Positions 34,260 to 42,890 of a DNA stretch of 64,000 nucleotides are shown one piece after another (position 1 is the stretch's first letter; every line of letters starts with the position of its first letter). Origin of the DNA: an uncultured Sphaerochaeta sp. (GTDB lineage Bacteria; Spirochaetota; Spirochaetia; Sphaerochaetales; Sphaerochaetaceae); contig NZ_OY763408.1 of NCBI RefSeq assembly GCF_963667405.1, positions 2,999,757 through 3,063,756 of the forward strand, in the 5' to 3' direction. The notes below the pieces were generated by a model that saw only the letters and a list, made by a program, of their open reading frames with translations, was not told the origin of the DNA and searched no databases. Position numbers and translations under genes: made by a program.

Positions 34260-34718
34260 ATGCAGACGAAAAAGATTACGAGCAAGATGGTGATACCCGT
34301 TGTTACTGCAGTGATAGCGGCTCTGTTCATCTATCTCGGGATCACCAAGTATGGGTTCTGGCACGAGGTCAGAGGCCCGCTTCCGGGCTTTTTCCCGACC
34401 ATCATCGGGTTTGCTCTCCTTGCTCTCAGTCTTCTGGCCTTCCTGGGAGGGAGGAAAGAAGAGGAGACGAAGTATCCGATCGAGAACTGGTATCCGGCAT
34501 TGGGTGTGATAGGCATCATGCTTGCAACCTTGGTGATCGGAATGCTCCCCAGTCTGGCGTTGTTCGTCATCCTGTGGCTCAAGGTGTATGAGAAGTACAA
34601 TTGGAAAACCACCCTTGTTGGGCTTGTCATCATTATGGCCATCGTTATCGGGGCCTTCGTCATGTGGCTCGGTGTCCCTTTCCCCAAGGGCCTGATCTAC
34701 AATCTGATCGCATACTAA
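34260..34718 (+). CDS. tctB: Tripartite tricarboxylate transporter small membrane subunit TctB
   Basis: A 152-residue protein with four hydrophobic segments, the expected topology of TctB. GPLPGFFPTIIGFALLALS near residue 40 is the conserved family block. It sits between the PdxA-like gene (14 bp) and tctA (10 bp). It assists TctA in sodium- or proton-driven uptake of a carboxylate captured by TctC. Confidence 0.88.
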   Translation: MQTKKITSKMVIPVVTAVIAALFIYLGITKYGFWHEVRGPLPGFFPTIIGFALLALSLLAFLGGRKEEETKYPIENWYPALGVIGIMLATLVIGMLPSLALFVILWLKVYEKYNWKTTLVGLVIIMAIVIGAFVMWLGVPFPKGLIYNLIAY

Positions 34719-34728
34719 GAGGTAAGCT

Positions 34729-36237
34729 ATGGAAAATCTGCAAATGTTGTTCATGGGCTTTTCAGTAGTCCTTACCTTGGAAAATGTCTTGGTAACCATG
34801 CTTGGTGCTGTGCTCGGCCTTATCGTCGGTGCCATGCCCGGCATCGGATCGCTGGCCGGTGTAGCCTTGCTGCTGCCGCTGACCTATAAGTTCAATCCCA
34901 CCACCGCCATCATCATGCTCGGCTCCTTGTACTATGCCAACATGTACGGTGGGTCCTTCAGTGCCATCCTGCTCAACATCCCCGGTGACTCACCGGCGGT
35001 CATGACGGCACTGGATGGGTATCCGATGGCAACCAAACGTAATCGTCCTGGTCAAGCCCTGTTTACTGCCAACATGTCGTCCTTCATCGGTGGCTTGATC
35101 GGGATGTTGATTCTCACTTTCATGGGCCCGCTGCTTGCAGACCTCGGTCTGAAGTTCGGTCCGGCCGAGATGACCGCACTGCTTTTGGTGGCAATGACCT
35201 CCATCGGTTGGTTGGTGGGTGAGAGCCCGACCAAGGGCGTGGTGCTGACAATGGTCGGTATCCTCCTCGCATCCATGGGCATGGACACTCTTACCGGCAG
35301 TCCCCGCTATGACTTTGGCAACATGTATCTGCTTGGCGGCATCCCGTTCACTCCCTTCGTCATCGGAGCAGTCGGATTCAGCCAGGTGCTCAAGCTGATG
35401 GAAGAGCGCAACAAGAAGGTGGAAGCCCACATCGGGCAGAAACTGACGATCAGAGGCTCGATGCTGACACTCCACGATTTCAGGCGGCTGCTGCTTCCTG
35501 CAATCCGCAGCGGTTTCATGGGAACCTTTGTCGGAGTGCTTCCCGGAGCCGGGGCAACAACCGGTGCATTCCTTGGGTATGCTGCACAGAAGGCCTTCAA
35601 GAGCGAAGAGCCTTTGGGCAGTGGCGCCATCGAGGGTATCGCAAGCTGTGAAGCTGCAAACAACGCTGCCGCCGCAGGTTCGTTTGCTCCACTGCTCGCC
35701 CTTGGCATCCCGGGTTCGGGTACCGGTGCCGTCCTGCTTGGTGGTCTGATGATGTGGGGCCTCAATCCCGGCCCGCTGCTCTTCTCCACCAACCCTGACT
35801 TCGCCTGGGGCCTCATCGCCAGCCTCTTTCTGGCAAACTTGCTGACGCTCGTGATTGCCTTGGGAATCATTCCCTTCCTGATCAAGATCCTCACCGTCCC
35901 GGTGAAGATGCTGATCCCGATCATCACCGTTGTCTGCGTGGTAGGCGGGTACAGTACCTCCAACTCCATGTACGGAGTGATCATCATGTTCCTCTCGGGT
36001 CTGTTCGGCTACATCCTTGACCGCAATGGGTACGGAGTCGCCCCGATGCTGTTGGCATTCGTCTTGGCTCCGCTGCTTGAATCCAATATGCGAAAGGCCT
36101 TCATCATCAGTCACGGAAGCCTTGGCATCTTCTTCGAGAAGCCGATTGCTGCCTTTTTGATCATCGTGCTCTTCGCCATCATCCTCACCCCGGTTATCAA
36201 ATTCGTGCTGAGGAAGGCTGGCGTGCTGAAAAAATAG
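34729..36237 (+). CDS. tctA: Tripartite tricarboxylate transporter large permease TctA
   Basis: A 502-residue permease with about twelve hydrophobic helices. The two TctA repeats are visible: GAMPGIGSLAGVALLLPLTY near residue 32 and GVLPGAGATTGAFLGYAAQK near 268. NIPGDSPAVMTALDGYPMA follows the first repeat, as usual. It forms the transport channel of the TctABC system, with TctB preceding and TctC following in the order typical for this family in many bacteria. Confidence 0.94.
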   Translation: MENLQMLFMGFSVVLTLENVLVTMLGAVLGLIVGAMPGIGSLAGVALLLPLTYKFNPTTAIIMLGSLYYANMYGGSFSAILLNIPGDSPAVMTALDGYPMATKRNRPGQALFTANMSSFIGGLIGMLILTFMGPLLADLGLKFGPAEMTALLLVAMTSIGWLVGESPTKGVVLTMVGILLASMGMDTLTGSPRYDFGNMYLLGGIPFTPFVIGAVGFSQVLKLMEERNKKVEAHIGQKLTIRGSMLTLHDFRRLLLPAIRSGFMGTFVGVLPGAGATTGAFLGYAAQKAFKSEEPLGSGAIEGIASCEAANNAAAAGSFAPLLALGIPGSGTGAVLLGGLMMWGLNPGPLLFSTNPDFAWGLIASLFLANLLTLVIALGIIPFLIKILTVPVKMLIPIITVVCVVGGYSTSNSMYGVIIMFLSGLFGYILDRNGYGVAPMLLAFVLAPLLESNMRKAFIISHGSLGIFFEKPIAAFLIIVLFAIILTPVIKFVLRKAGVLKK

Positions 36238-36315
36238 GACGAGGACTGGAAACAGGACTCCCACAAAGGGTAATTCCGGGGTTTTCCCCGAAAGAAACAA
36301 ATAGGAGAACGAAAA

Positions 36316-37308
36316 ATGAGAAAAATTGCGCTCGTACTGACCATGGCTCTGCTTGTAAGCGTTGCTGTCTTTGCCGGTGCCCAGGCTGAAGCCCAGGCCG
36401 GAGGGGCTTTCACCCCTTCGAAGAACATTGACTGGTATGTGACCAGCTCCCCCGGTGGTGGCTCCGACATCTTCACTCGCACCATCATGGATATTGCTGT
36501 TGCAAAAGACCTGCTCAATGGACAGAATGTCGTTGTCCAGTACAAGACCGACGGTGCCGGTGAAGTCGGAAGACTCCTTGTCTCCCAGATCAAGGCTGGC
36601 GTCCAGGCTGACCACACCCTGCTTACCTTCAACAGCGGCGACTTGATGCCGATGGTGAAGAACACCAACAACCGTTTTGAGAACTTCCAGCCCATCGCAC
36701 ACATGGCAGTGGACAAGCACCTCATCTTCGTAGGCGAAATGTCCAAGTACAAGAGCTTCGAGGAAGTGCTTGCAGCGCTCAAGCGCGGTGAGAGAATGGT
36801 GCTCGGCGGTTCCAAGGGTGATGACATTGCCTGTCATGCTGCCCTCATCGCGGAACTTGGTGTTTCCCAGGACCAGCTCTCCTACATTGCCCACGATGCA
36901 ACCAGCGGTGCCATCACCGCCATCCTCGGTGGTCACTTTGACCTCTTGATCTCCAAGCCCGCTGCTGCTTCCCAGTATGTAGAGGCCGGAAAGATCACCC
37001 CGATTTTGGCTCTGTCCACCAGCCGCTTCCCCGGCAACCTCAACAGTGCTCCCACCCTCAGCGAATTCGGCTACAAGAACGTCGAGGTCCCCAACTGGAG
37101 ATCCATCGTTGCCCCGAAGACCATGAGTGCAGAGGCTGTTGCCTACTGGACCGATGTGTTCAAGAAAGTTTCCGAGACTGAAGAGTGGAACAAGGGTTAC
37201 ATCGAGAAGCAGAAGCTGGTTCCTGACTACATGGATGCAGCCACCTTCACTGCCTATGGCATGAACTTCCAGAAAGAGTACCTCGCCTCCATCGGCAAGG
37301 ACAAATAA
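36316..37308 (+). CDS. tctC: Tripartite tricarboxylate transporter binding protein TctC
   Basis: A 330-residue periplasmic receptor with a signal peptide cleaved near VAVFAGA. The mature domain has the Bug/TctC fold: IDWYVTSSPGGGSDIFTRTI binds the carboxylate of the ligand, VVQYKTDGAGEVG follows, and GHFDLLISKPAAASQYVEAG is the second conserved stretch. The ligand is likely a C4-C6 hydroxy or sugar acid matching the PdxA-like enzyme, by inference. GGAG lies at 36303-36306. Confidence 0.9.
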   Translation: MRKIALVLTMALLVSVAVFAGAQAEAQAGGAFTPSKNIDWYVTSSPGGGSDIFTRTIMDIAVAKDLLNGQNVVVQYKTDGAGEVGRLLVSQIKAGVQADHTLLTFNSGDLMPMVKNTNNRFENFQPIAHMAVDKHLIFVGEMSKYKSFEEVLAALKRGERMVLGGSKGDDIACHAALIAELGVSQDQLSYIAHDATSGAITAILGGHFDLLISKPAAASQYVEAGKITPILALSTSRFPGNLNSAPTLSEFGYKNVEVPNWRSIVAPKTMSAEAVAYWTDVFKKVSETEEWNKGYIEKQKLVPDYMDAATFTAYGMNFQKEYLASIGKDK

Positions 37309-37348
37309 GGAAAGGGGAGTGCTCAAGCATTCCTGATGCCAATCATGA

Positions 37349-37384
37349 GGGGTGAAGGATGCAAATCCTTCATCCCTTTTCTCA
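37349..37384 (+). terminator. Terminator (possibly leaky) after tctC
   Basis: GGGGTGAAGGAT (37349-37360) pairs with ATCCTTCATCCC (37365-37376), one wobble, then TTTTCTC. No clear promoter lies between it and the next gene, so some read-through is likely. Confidence 0.7.
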
Positions 37385-37419
37385 CATTGATGCTATGCTG
37401 GTACCTGTCGGAGGGTGTT

Positions 37420-38085
37420 ATGAAACGTATTGCAATGGTGCATACCGTGAGGCCGGTTCTCGCTTCCTTTCCCGAACTTTTGGAAAAGGTGGTGGGGGAG
37501 AAGCTGAAGATTCACAATTTGCTGGATGATTTCCTGGCAAACGATCCTGCCGAAACCGGGGTCTTCTCATTGGAGAACAGAAACCGGTTGTTCAATGATA
37601 TCAAGGCGTGTGAGCTCACCAAGCCTGATCTCATTGTGGTGACCTGTTCCACGCTCACCCCGACGGTGCAGTTGATCAGACCGTTTGTCGGAGTGCCGGT
37701 GGTCGCCATCGATGATGCGATGACCGAGCAAGCAGTGCGGATCGGAAGCAAGATCAAGGTGGTGGCAACCGCCATGAGCACCATCCAGCCTACGATCAAC
37801 AAACTCCAGCAGGAAGCAGACAAGGCGGGAGTCTCCATCACCGTTGATGCCCAGGATCATGAGAAAGCCTACACGGCCATGCGCGCCGGGGATATGCAGA
37901 CCCATGACCGTCTTGTGCTCGAGATGATCGAGGATGTGCACGGCTACGATTGCATCGTCCTTGCCCAGGCCTCCATGGGACATCTGCAACAGCAGGCCCA
38001 AAAGATTGCCGGAGTACCGGTTCTGGCCTCCCCGATTCTCTGCTGTGAGAAAGTGAAGCGGATGCTCGGGGGGGGAGCCAAATGA
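37420..38085 (+). CDS. Asp/Glu racemase-family protein
   Basis: A 221-residue protein of the Asp/Glu/hydantoin racemase superfamily. Two catalytic cysteines are visible: one in LIVVTCSTLTP near residue 70 and one in ASPILCCEKVK near 210, in symmetrical half-domains. Such proteins racemise or isomerise acids without cofactor. The start ATG has GGAGGG just upstream (37410-37414). Its stop overlaps the next start (ATGA). The substrate is probably the acid handled by the Tct operon, an inference. Confidence 0.8.
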   Translation: MKRIAMVHTVRPVLASFPELLEKVVGEKLKIHNLLDDFLANDPAETGVFSLENRNRLFNDIKACELTKPDLIVVTCSTLTPTVQLIRPFVGVPVVAIDDAMTEQAVRIGSKIKVVATAMSTIQPTINKLQQEADKAGVSITVDAQDHEKAYTAMRAGDMQTHDRLVLEMIEDVHGYDCIVLAQASMGHLQQQAQKIAGVPVLASPILCCEKVKRMLGGGAK

Positions 38086-38996
38086 GAGATGACATCCACT
38101 CATATTGCAAAGTGGGCATCGTGCTCTCTATGGCTTATCCTTCGGCCATGCAGAGTGCAGGAGAGTACCTCTCTGCCCTGAAGAGAGTTCTTGTCGATCC
38201 ATTTTTTAGTGTGGTGGAACTGGGCTCGCTTCCCTATGCATCCCTTTCCAAGACTGTCTCCTCAATGGTATCGACTGCCCATGCAGAGGCGACCTACAGC
38301 GGCCATTCACTGCTCTTCTCTCAGAAACTGAATATCAACAGCTTGGATGAGCAGCAGCGAAAGTCGGCTGTAGACGCGTTGAAGAAGGGCATTGATGAAG
38401 CCTATGCACTACAGGCAACCGAGTTCCAGTTTCTCTCCCGCTCCTATGAGAAGGGAAAGGAATCTGAGTATCTTGCTTCTCTGGTAGCCTCAACCAAGGA
38501 GCTTTGCAGCTATGCTGCTGAGAAGGGCAACATGCCGGTGGTCTTGGAGGTATTCGACCACACCATCGACAAGAAGTCGCTCCTGGGTCCTGCCTCCCTG
38601 GTCGCAGAGTATGCCCAGGCCGTTTCCGCAGTGCATGCGAACTTCGGCATCATGATCGATTGCTCACACATCCCGATGATCGGGGAGAGCATTGATGAGG
38701 CGGTCGATCCGATCACTGCCTACCTTCGTCATGTGCATGTGGGCAATACCCTCATTAGCGATCCTTCCCATCCCAGCTATGGTGATTACCACCCAAGGTT
38801 TGGCTACCCGGGCTCTGAGAATGATACTGAGTATCTTGCTGCATTCCTGCAGAAGATGAAGGATATCGGCTACTTGGGAGAGGGAAAGACAAACATTCTC
38901 TCCTTTGAGGTGAAGCCTCAGGCCGGTGAGGATGCCGACTTGGTGGTTGCCAATGCAAAGCGAACGTTGCTCGATGCATGGAGAAGTGTACGATGA
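38082..38996 (+). CDS. Sugar-phosphate isomerase/epimerase family TIM-barrel protein
   Basis: A 304-residue AP-endonuclease-2/xylose-isomerase-like barrel. Likely metal ligands lie in VVLEVFDHTIDKK (E), FGIMIDCSHIPM (D/H), LRHVHVGN (H) and a C-terminal LSFEVKPQ (E). No secretion signal. It overlaps the racemase gene by 4 bp and the aldo/keto reductase by 4 bp, forming a tight three-gene unit. Substrate not deducible; sugar or sugar-acid epimerisation is likely. Confidence 0.78.
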   Translation: MRDDIHSYCKVGIVLSMAYPSAMQSAGEYLSALKRVLVDPFFSVVELGSLPYASLSKTVSSMVSTAHAEATYSGHSLLFSQKLNINSLDEQQRKSAVDALKKGIDEAYALQATEFQFLSRSYEKGKESEYLASLVASTKELCSYAAEKGNMPVVLEVFDHTIDKKSLLGPASLVAEYAQAVSAVHANFGIMIDCSHIPMIGESIDEAVDPITAYLRHVHVGNTLISDPSHPSYGDYHPRFGYPGSENDTEYLAAFLQKMKDIGYLGEGKTNILSFEVKPQAGEDADLVVANAKRTLLDAWRSVR

Positions 38997-39955
38997 AACT
39001 GGGAAACACTGATATGGAGATACCCGCGCTTGCCCTGGGAACCTGGGCGATCGGGGGAGGGGACAGTTGGGGAGAGAGCGATGATGCGCTTTCGATCAAG
39101 ACCATCCACAGAAGCCTGGAGCTGGGCGTCACCTTCATCGACACAGCCCCTGCCTACGGTAATGGCCTGAGTGAGGAGTTGCTCGGCAAGGCCCTGCGGG
39201 GCAGACGTTCTTCCTGCATTCTGGCGACCAAGTGCGGTCTTGTCTGGGGAGCGGATGACGAGGGCTCGGTGCACAAGAGCCGCGATGGGGTTGTCATCCG
39301 TCGCAACCTCAGCCCCCGGAGCATACAAAAGCAGGTGGAGGAGAGCCTTGTCCGTCTGAAGACAGACCATATCGATCTCCTTCTGACCCACTGGCAGTCG
39401 ATGGAGCCTTTCTTCACCCCGATCGAGGAAACGGTTGAGGCCTTGGAAGCCTTGCAGAAAGAGGGGAAAATCCGTTCCTATGGGGCCTGCAATGTGGAGT
39501 TGGACCACCTGAAGGAGTATCAGAAGCACGGAAAGCCTGCCCTGATCCAGGAACGCTACAGCATGCTCACCCGAAACAAGGCAGAGCTTGCTTCCTATTG
39601 TGCAGAGCAGGGCATCACCTTCCAGGCATACAGCCCGCTTGAACGAGGACTGTTGACCGGTAAGGCAAGCGAGCAGGTAATCGGTTCTGCCAAAACTTCC
39701 ATCAGCTGGTTTGAACCGGGCAAACGGGAACGGGTGCAGGCAATGCTCCACTCCCTCGAGGGGATGGCACAGAAGTATCATGCTACGGTAGGGAATCTGG
39801 TCATAGCGTGGACAAAGCAAGCCTATCCGACGATGAATGTCCTGTGTGGGGCGCGTAAGCCCGAACAGATGGAGGAGAACGCAAAAGCGCTCTCCCTGAC
39901 CATCACTTCAAAAGACTGGGACATCATGGACTCCTTGGCAAGAGCCTTGCTCTAG
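38993..39955 (+). CDS. Aldo/keto reductase
   Basis: A 320-residue NADPH-type aldo/keto reductase of the YajO/Tas-like group. Active-site residues: D in FIDTAPAYGNGLSEE with Y in the same block (residues ~47-60), K in ILATKCGLVWG near 82 and H in DLLLTHWQSMEP near 130. NADP-binding end RKPEQMEENAKAL. The start overlaps the epimerase stop (ATGA). Its stop TAG shares CTAG with the convergent DUF362 gene. Confidence 0.88.
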   Translation: MKLGNTDMEIPALALGTWAIGGGDSWGESDDALSIKTIHRSLELGVTFIDTAPAYGNGLSEELLGKALRGRRSSCILATKCGLVWGADDEGSVHKSRDGVVIRRNLSPRSIQKQVEESLVRLKTDHIDLLLTHWQSMEPFFTPIEETVEALEALQKEGKIRSYGACNVELDHLKEYQKHGKPALIQERYSMLTRNKAELASYCAEQGITFQAYSPLERGLLTGKASEQVIGSAKTSISWFEPGKRERVQAMLHSLEGMAQKYHATVGNLVIAWTKQAYPTMNVLCGARKPEQMEENAKALSLTITSKDWDIMDSLARALL

Positions 39956-41049
39956 TCGTTGAGTTCCTTGATGAATCGGATCATATCAATAGCCTTCGGG
40001 GGACAACCCGGAAGGCTTTTTCCCAAGCCTCGGGTGCAGATGCCCACCCCTACCTTGGACGGGTCGCTCACCCCTTTGAACCCTTGTCCGATGCAGATCG
40101 GTTGTTTCAGCTGCTTGAGACGATTCACCTCATCAAGTCGCTTCAGGGCATGGATGAGGTTGCCATAGCAAGCCGAGCAGGCACTGTCTGCCTCGGTATG
40201 CTTGCCCAGGTAGTTGGCCTGTCCGGTAGGACGATGGGGCTCTTCCTCACTCGGTTCGTTGAGCTGGACGAGATTGGCTTTGCCAAGATCGCTGCTGCCT
40301 ACACCGAGTTGTTCAGCCAACCCGATGTAGGGGACATCCTTCAGCTCAAAGCCCATCAGAGAGGCCCCGTAGCTGTCACAGAGCACACTGTCGGTGCAGG
40401 CAAACATCCTATTGGTCTCCACCGGGTTGCCACCCTCCTCAAAATCGAGATCGCCATTGAGGCTGTCCACAATGATGAGGTCCGCTGCACGCACCTTGTT
40501 CAATGCGGCAATGGGGCGATGCAATCCGAGGGTGTGGAACAAGCGTTTGGAACGGTCGGAGAGACAGCCCTTCATATTTTTCAACGCACAGGTCATCGCT
40601 GTCTGACAGTGGCCCTTGAGCACCGGAAGATTGATCAGGAAATCGGTTTCCAGGATGGTTTTGCTCACCTCCATGGTGATGCCGTCCACCGTCTTTTTCA
40701 CATACTCATCATCTTTTACGTCGATGAGGGGGACCTGGTATTGTTTGCTGATCTGCTGGTATCCGTTGACCCGGAAGCCCTCCTTGGTGGAGTCCCCGAC
40801 CCAGGCACTCTCCACAATGGAGATGTTGTGGTAGCCCCTCTTCTGGAGGTGCTCAATGATGGCAACCAGAATCCCGGGGTGGGTGGTGGCACCGCTTTCT
40901 GGTTTCACTGCAACCACCAGGTTGGGCTTCAGGGCAATGCGGGCATCCTTGCTGCCGATCATGGCTTCAAGATCCATACGGTTGAGCAAGGCTTCTGTCA
41001 TGGAACGCTCATCGCTTCCATAGATGAGCAGCAGGTCATTCTTGTTCAT
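39952..41049 (-). CDS. DUF362 domain protein
   Basis: A 365-residue protein. The N-terminal half matches DUF362 (RIALKPNLVVAVKPESGATTH, NISIVESAWVGDSTKEGF, FLINLPVLKGHCQTAMTCALKNMKG). The C-terminal part holds several cysteines (ACSACYGN, QPICIGQGF, GICTRG, LPGCPPKA), suggesting iron-sulfur or metal binding. DUF362 members occur with ferredoxin domains and anaerobic carboxylate metabolism, but function is not established. It starts inside the GntR stop codon (4-bp overlap), so the regulator and this protein are co-translated. Confidence 0.75.
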   Translation of the reverse strand: MNKNDLLLIYGSDERSMTEALLNRMDLEAMIGSKDARIALKPNLVVAVKPESGATTHPGILVAIIEHLQKRGYHNISIVESAWVGDSTKEGFRVNGYQQISKQYQVPLIDVKDDEYVKKTVDGITMEVSKTILETDFLINLPVLKGHCQTAMTCALKNMKGCLSDRSKRLFHTLGLHRPIAALNKVRAADLIIVDSLNGDLDFEEGGNPVETNRMFACTDSVLCDSYGASLMGFELKDVPYIGLAEQLGVGSSDLGKANLVQLNEPSEEEPHRPTGQANYLGKHTEADSACSACYGNLIHALKRLDEVNRLKQLKQPICIGQGFKGVSDPSKVGVGICTRGLGKSLPGCPPKAIDMIRFIKELND

Positions 41050-41696
41050 GCATTCGGTCCTGTCATGTGGCTGGTAAGGTCATGGGTGATGTGCTCATAC
41101 AGCATGCGCTTGCAGGCTTCCTTCTCCCCATTGCGCAAAAGACTCATCATCTGGGCATGTTGGGAGAGGTAGTAGGAAAGCTCATCATCGGGAAGGTTCT
41201 GGGCAATGCGCAATTGCTGGATCTTTGCATCCAGGCGTTCGCAGATGTTGATGAGTGCGCTGTTTTTTGATGAGCGGATCAAGGCAAGGTGGAACAGGCT
41301 GTCCTGCTCAAATACGGTGGCCCGGTCTCCGATACCCATCGCGTACTGGCAATCAGCGGCATAGCGGCTGAGTTCCTTCACGTTTGCTGCGTAGGAGGCT
41401 TCATCAATGGAGTCGATGGCAAGTTGCTCAAGCGAAACCCGTACCTTTGCGATGTCATTGGCTTCCTGCTCGGTGATGATGGAAACAATTGCATGGCTTC
41501 TGGGCTTGATGGTGATCAAGCCGTATTCGCTGAGCCTCCGGATGGCTTCACGGATAGGGGTGCGGGAGACCCCGAACTGCTCTGCAAGGGACTCTTCGGG
41601 AATCTTCATCCCGCCCTTGAGCTGGCCGGAGAGAATCTGCTCCTTGAGCATGGTATAGACTTGATCTGAAAGACTGTTCTGGATGCATTTTGGCAT
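41046..41696 (-). CDS. GntR-family regulator, FCD type, likely regulator of the 33-46 kb catabolic genes
   Basis: A 216-residue repressor. The N-terminal winged HTH reads IPEESLAEQFGVSRTPIREA and IRRLSEYGLITIKPR; an FCD helical ligand domain follows, with metal-type histidines in FHLALIRSSKNSAL and LSQHAQMM. The start at 41696 follows GAGGTG. A near-palindrome TTGTGTACAA lies 62 bp upstream (41758-41767), and matching TTGTATACAA sites lie at the transketolase and PdxA-like promoters. These make it the best candidate for the common repressor. Confidence 0.9.
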   Translation of the reverse strand: MPKCIQNSLSDQVYTMLKEQILSGQLKGGMKIPEESLAEQFGVSRTPIREAIRRLSEYGLITIKPRSHAIVSIITEQEANDIAKVRVSLEQLAIDSIDEASYAANVKELSRYAADCQYAMGIGDRATVFEQDSLFHLALIRSSKNSALINICERLDAKIQQLRIAQNLPDDELSYYLSQHAQMMSLLRNGEKEACKRMLYEHITHDLTSHMTGPNA

Positions 41697-41999
41697 ACTG
41701 TTCACCTCAACTACTTTCTGTAACTGTAAAAGGATTTTTCTCATTCGTCAATGTTAATTGTGTACAAAAAACTTTCAAGTTGGTATTTTGCTTGAACAAT
41801 GAGGCAGAAATTGATGGTTCCTGTTTTTAATCAAAGATTAAGCAGGAAACCCAGAAGATTTTCGAGAAAATGCAAGAAGAGTGCACGATTCCCTTTGACA
41901 AGGATGCATTGACGTGGTATCAATATTGTATACAGTACACAATGCAGATAACAGTGTGAGATATCTCCCTCATTACCCTGCAGAAGAAGGAGTTTCCTG
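41697..41999. promoter_or_regulatory. Divergent control region: promoter and GntR-type operators
   Basis: TTGTGTACAA (41758-41767) lies upstream of the GntR gene. On the plus strand TTGACA (41895-41900) and TATCAA (41918-41923), 17 bp apart, could be the transketolase promoter. An imperfect 19-bp palindrome, ATTGTATAC-A-GTACACAAT (41925-41943), overlaps the expected transcription start, a position suited to repression. Confidence 0.65.
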
Positions 42000-42890
42000 A
42001 TGAGTAAAAGTGTCAAGGAGTTGCTCAGCCAACCAGAACGGAAGTTCAATGCAACCGAACTTGCTGCACTGGCTGCATATTTCCGGACCGTTATATTCGA
42101 TACCCTCCACGACCGGGGAACCGGACACTGGGGTGGTGCCGCTTCGAGTGCGGAGTTGATGACGGCCCTCTATTTCAATCGCCTTGCAGTCAAGGCAACC
42201 GATCCAAAGTGGGATGATCGTGACCGCCTCATCCTTTCCAAGGGCCATGCATCGATGAATCTCTACACCATGCTTGCCCACCGCGGGTTTTTCCCGGTTG
42301 AGGAACTCTCCACATTCCGCAAGCTCGATTCCCGCCTGCAGGGCCATCCGTGCATGAACAAGCTTCCCGGTGTCGACATGTCCACCGGAGCCCTTGGCCA
42401 CGGTCTTTCGGTCGGGCTGGGCATGGCGATGGCCGCCAAGCTTGCAAACAAGAAGTGGTGGACCTATGTCGTCAGCGGTGAAGGGTGTCTCAATGAGGGC
42501 CAGAGCTGGGAAGCGATCATGAGCGCTGCAAAGTTCAAGACCGAGCGCTTCGTGCTGATGATCGATTACAACAAGGTCCAGCTTGACGGTACGGTCGATG
42601 AGATCATGCCCCTCGGACCGCTTGCAGACAAGCTCACCTCCTTTGGTTGGCATGTGGCCCCCAAAGCCTACGATGGACACAATACCGAGGAAGTTCTTGA
42701 CTCGTTTGCCTGGATGGACAGCGATGATGTGTGGCCGAAGGCCGTCATCTACGACACCATCAAGGGTAAGGGTGTCTCTTTCACCGAAGGCAAGAACACC
42801 TGGCACGGGGCGGTCATCGATGATGACTCCTACGCAAAGGGGATTGAGGAACTTCGATCGGATCTGAAGAAGAAGGAGGCCGCACTATGA
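42000..42890 (+). CDS. Transketolase, N-terminal (TPP-binding) subunit
   Basis: A 296-residue half-transketolase. It carries the thiamine diphosphate pyrophosphate-binding region: DRLILSKGHASMNLYTML, DMSTGALGHGLSVGLGMAMA, and GEGCLNEGQSWEAIMSAAKF with the Mg motif GDG varied to GEG, followed by DYNKVQLDGTVDE. Length fits stand-alone TktN proteins. It pairs with the next gene; the two overlap by 4 bp. Located with an alcohol dehydrogenase and epimerase, it may serve a dedicated catabolic route rather than the housekeeping pentose pathway. Confidence 0.92.
   Translation: MSKSVKELLSQPERKFNATELAALAAYFRTVIFDTLHDRGTGHWGGAASSAELMTALYFNRLAVKATDPKWDDRDRLILSKGHASMNLYTMLAHRGFFPVEELSTFRKLDSRLQGHPCMNKLPGVDMSTGALGHGLSVGLGMAMAAKLANKKWWTYVVSGEGCLNEGQSWEAIMSAAKFKTERFVLMIDYNKVQLDGTVDEIMPLGPLADKLTSFGWHVAPKAYDGHNTEEVLDSFAWMDSDDVWPKAVIYDTIKGKGVSFTEGKNTWHGAVIDDDSYAKGIEELRSDLKKKEAAL

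Noticed and set aside
34990..37326. A 778-codon open frame on the minus strand
   Set aside because: It is antisense to tctA and tctC and has no recognisable domain; low-complexity His/Gly/Asp-rich translation is typical of a shadow.
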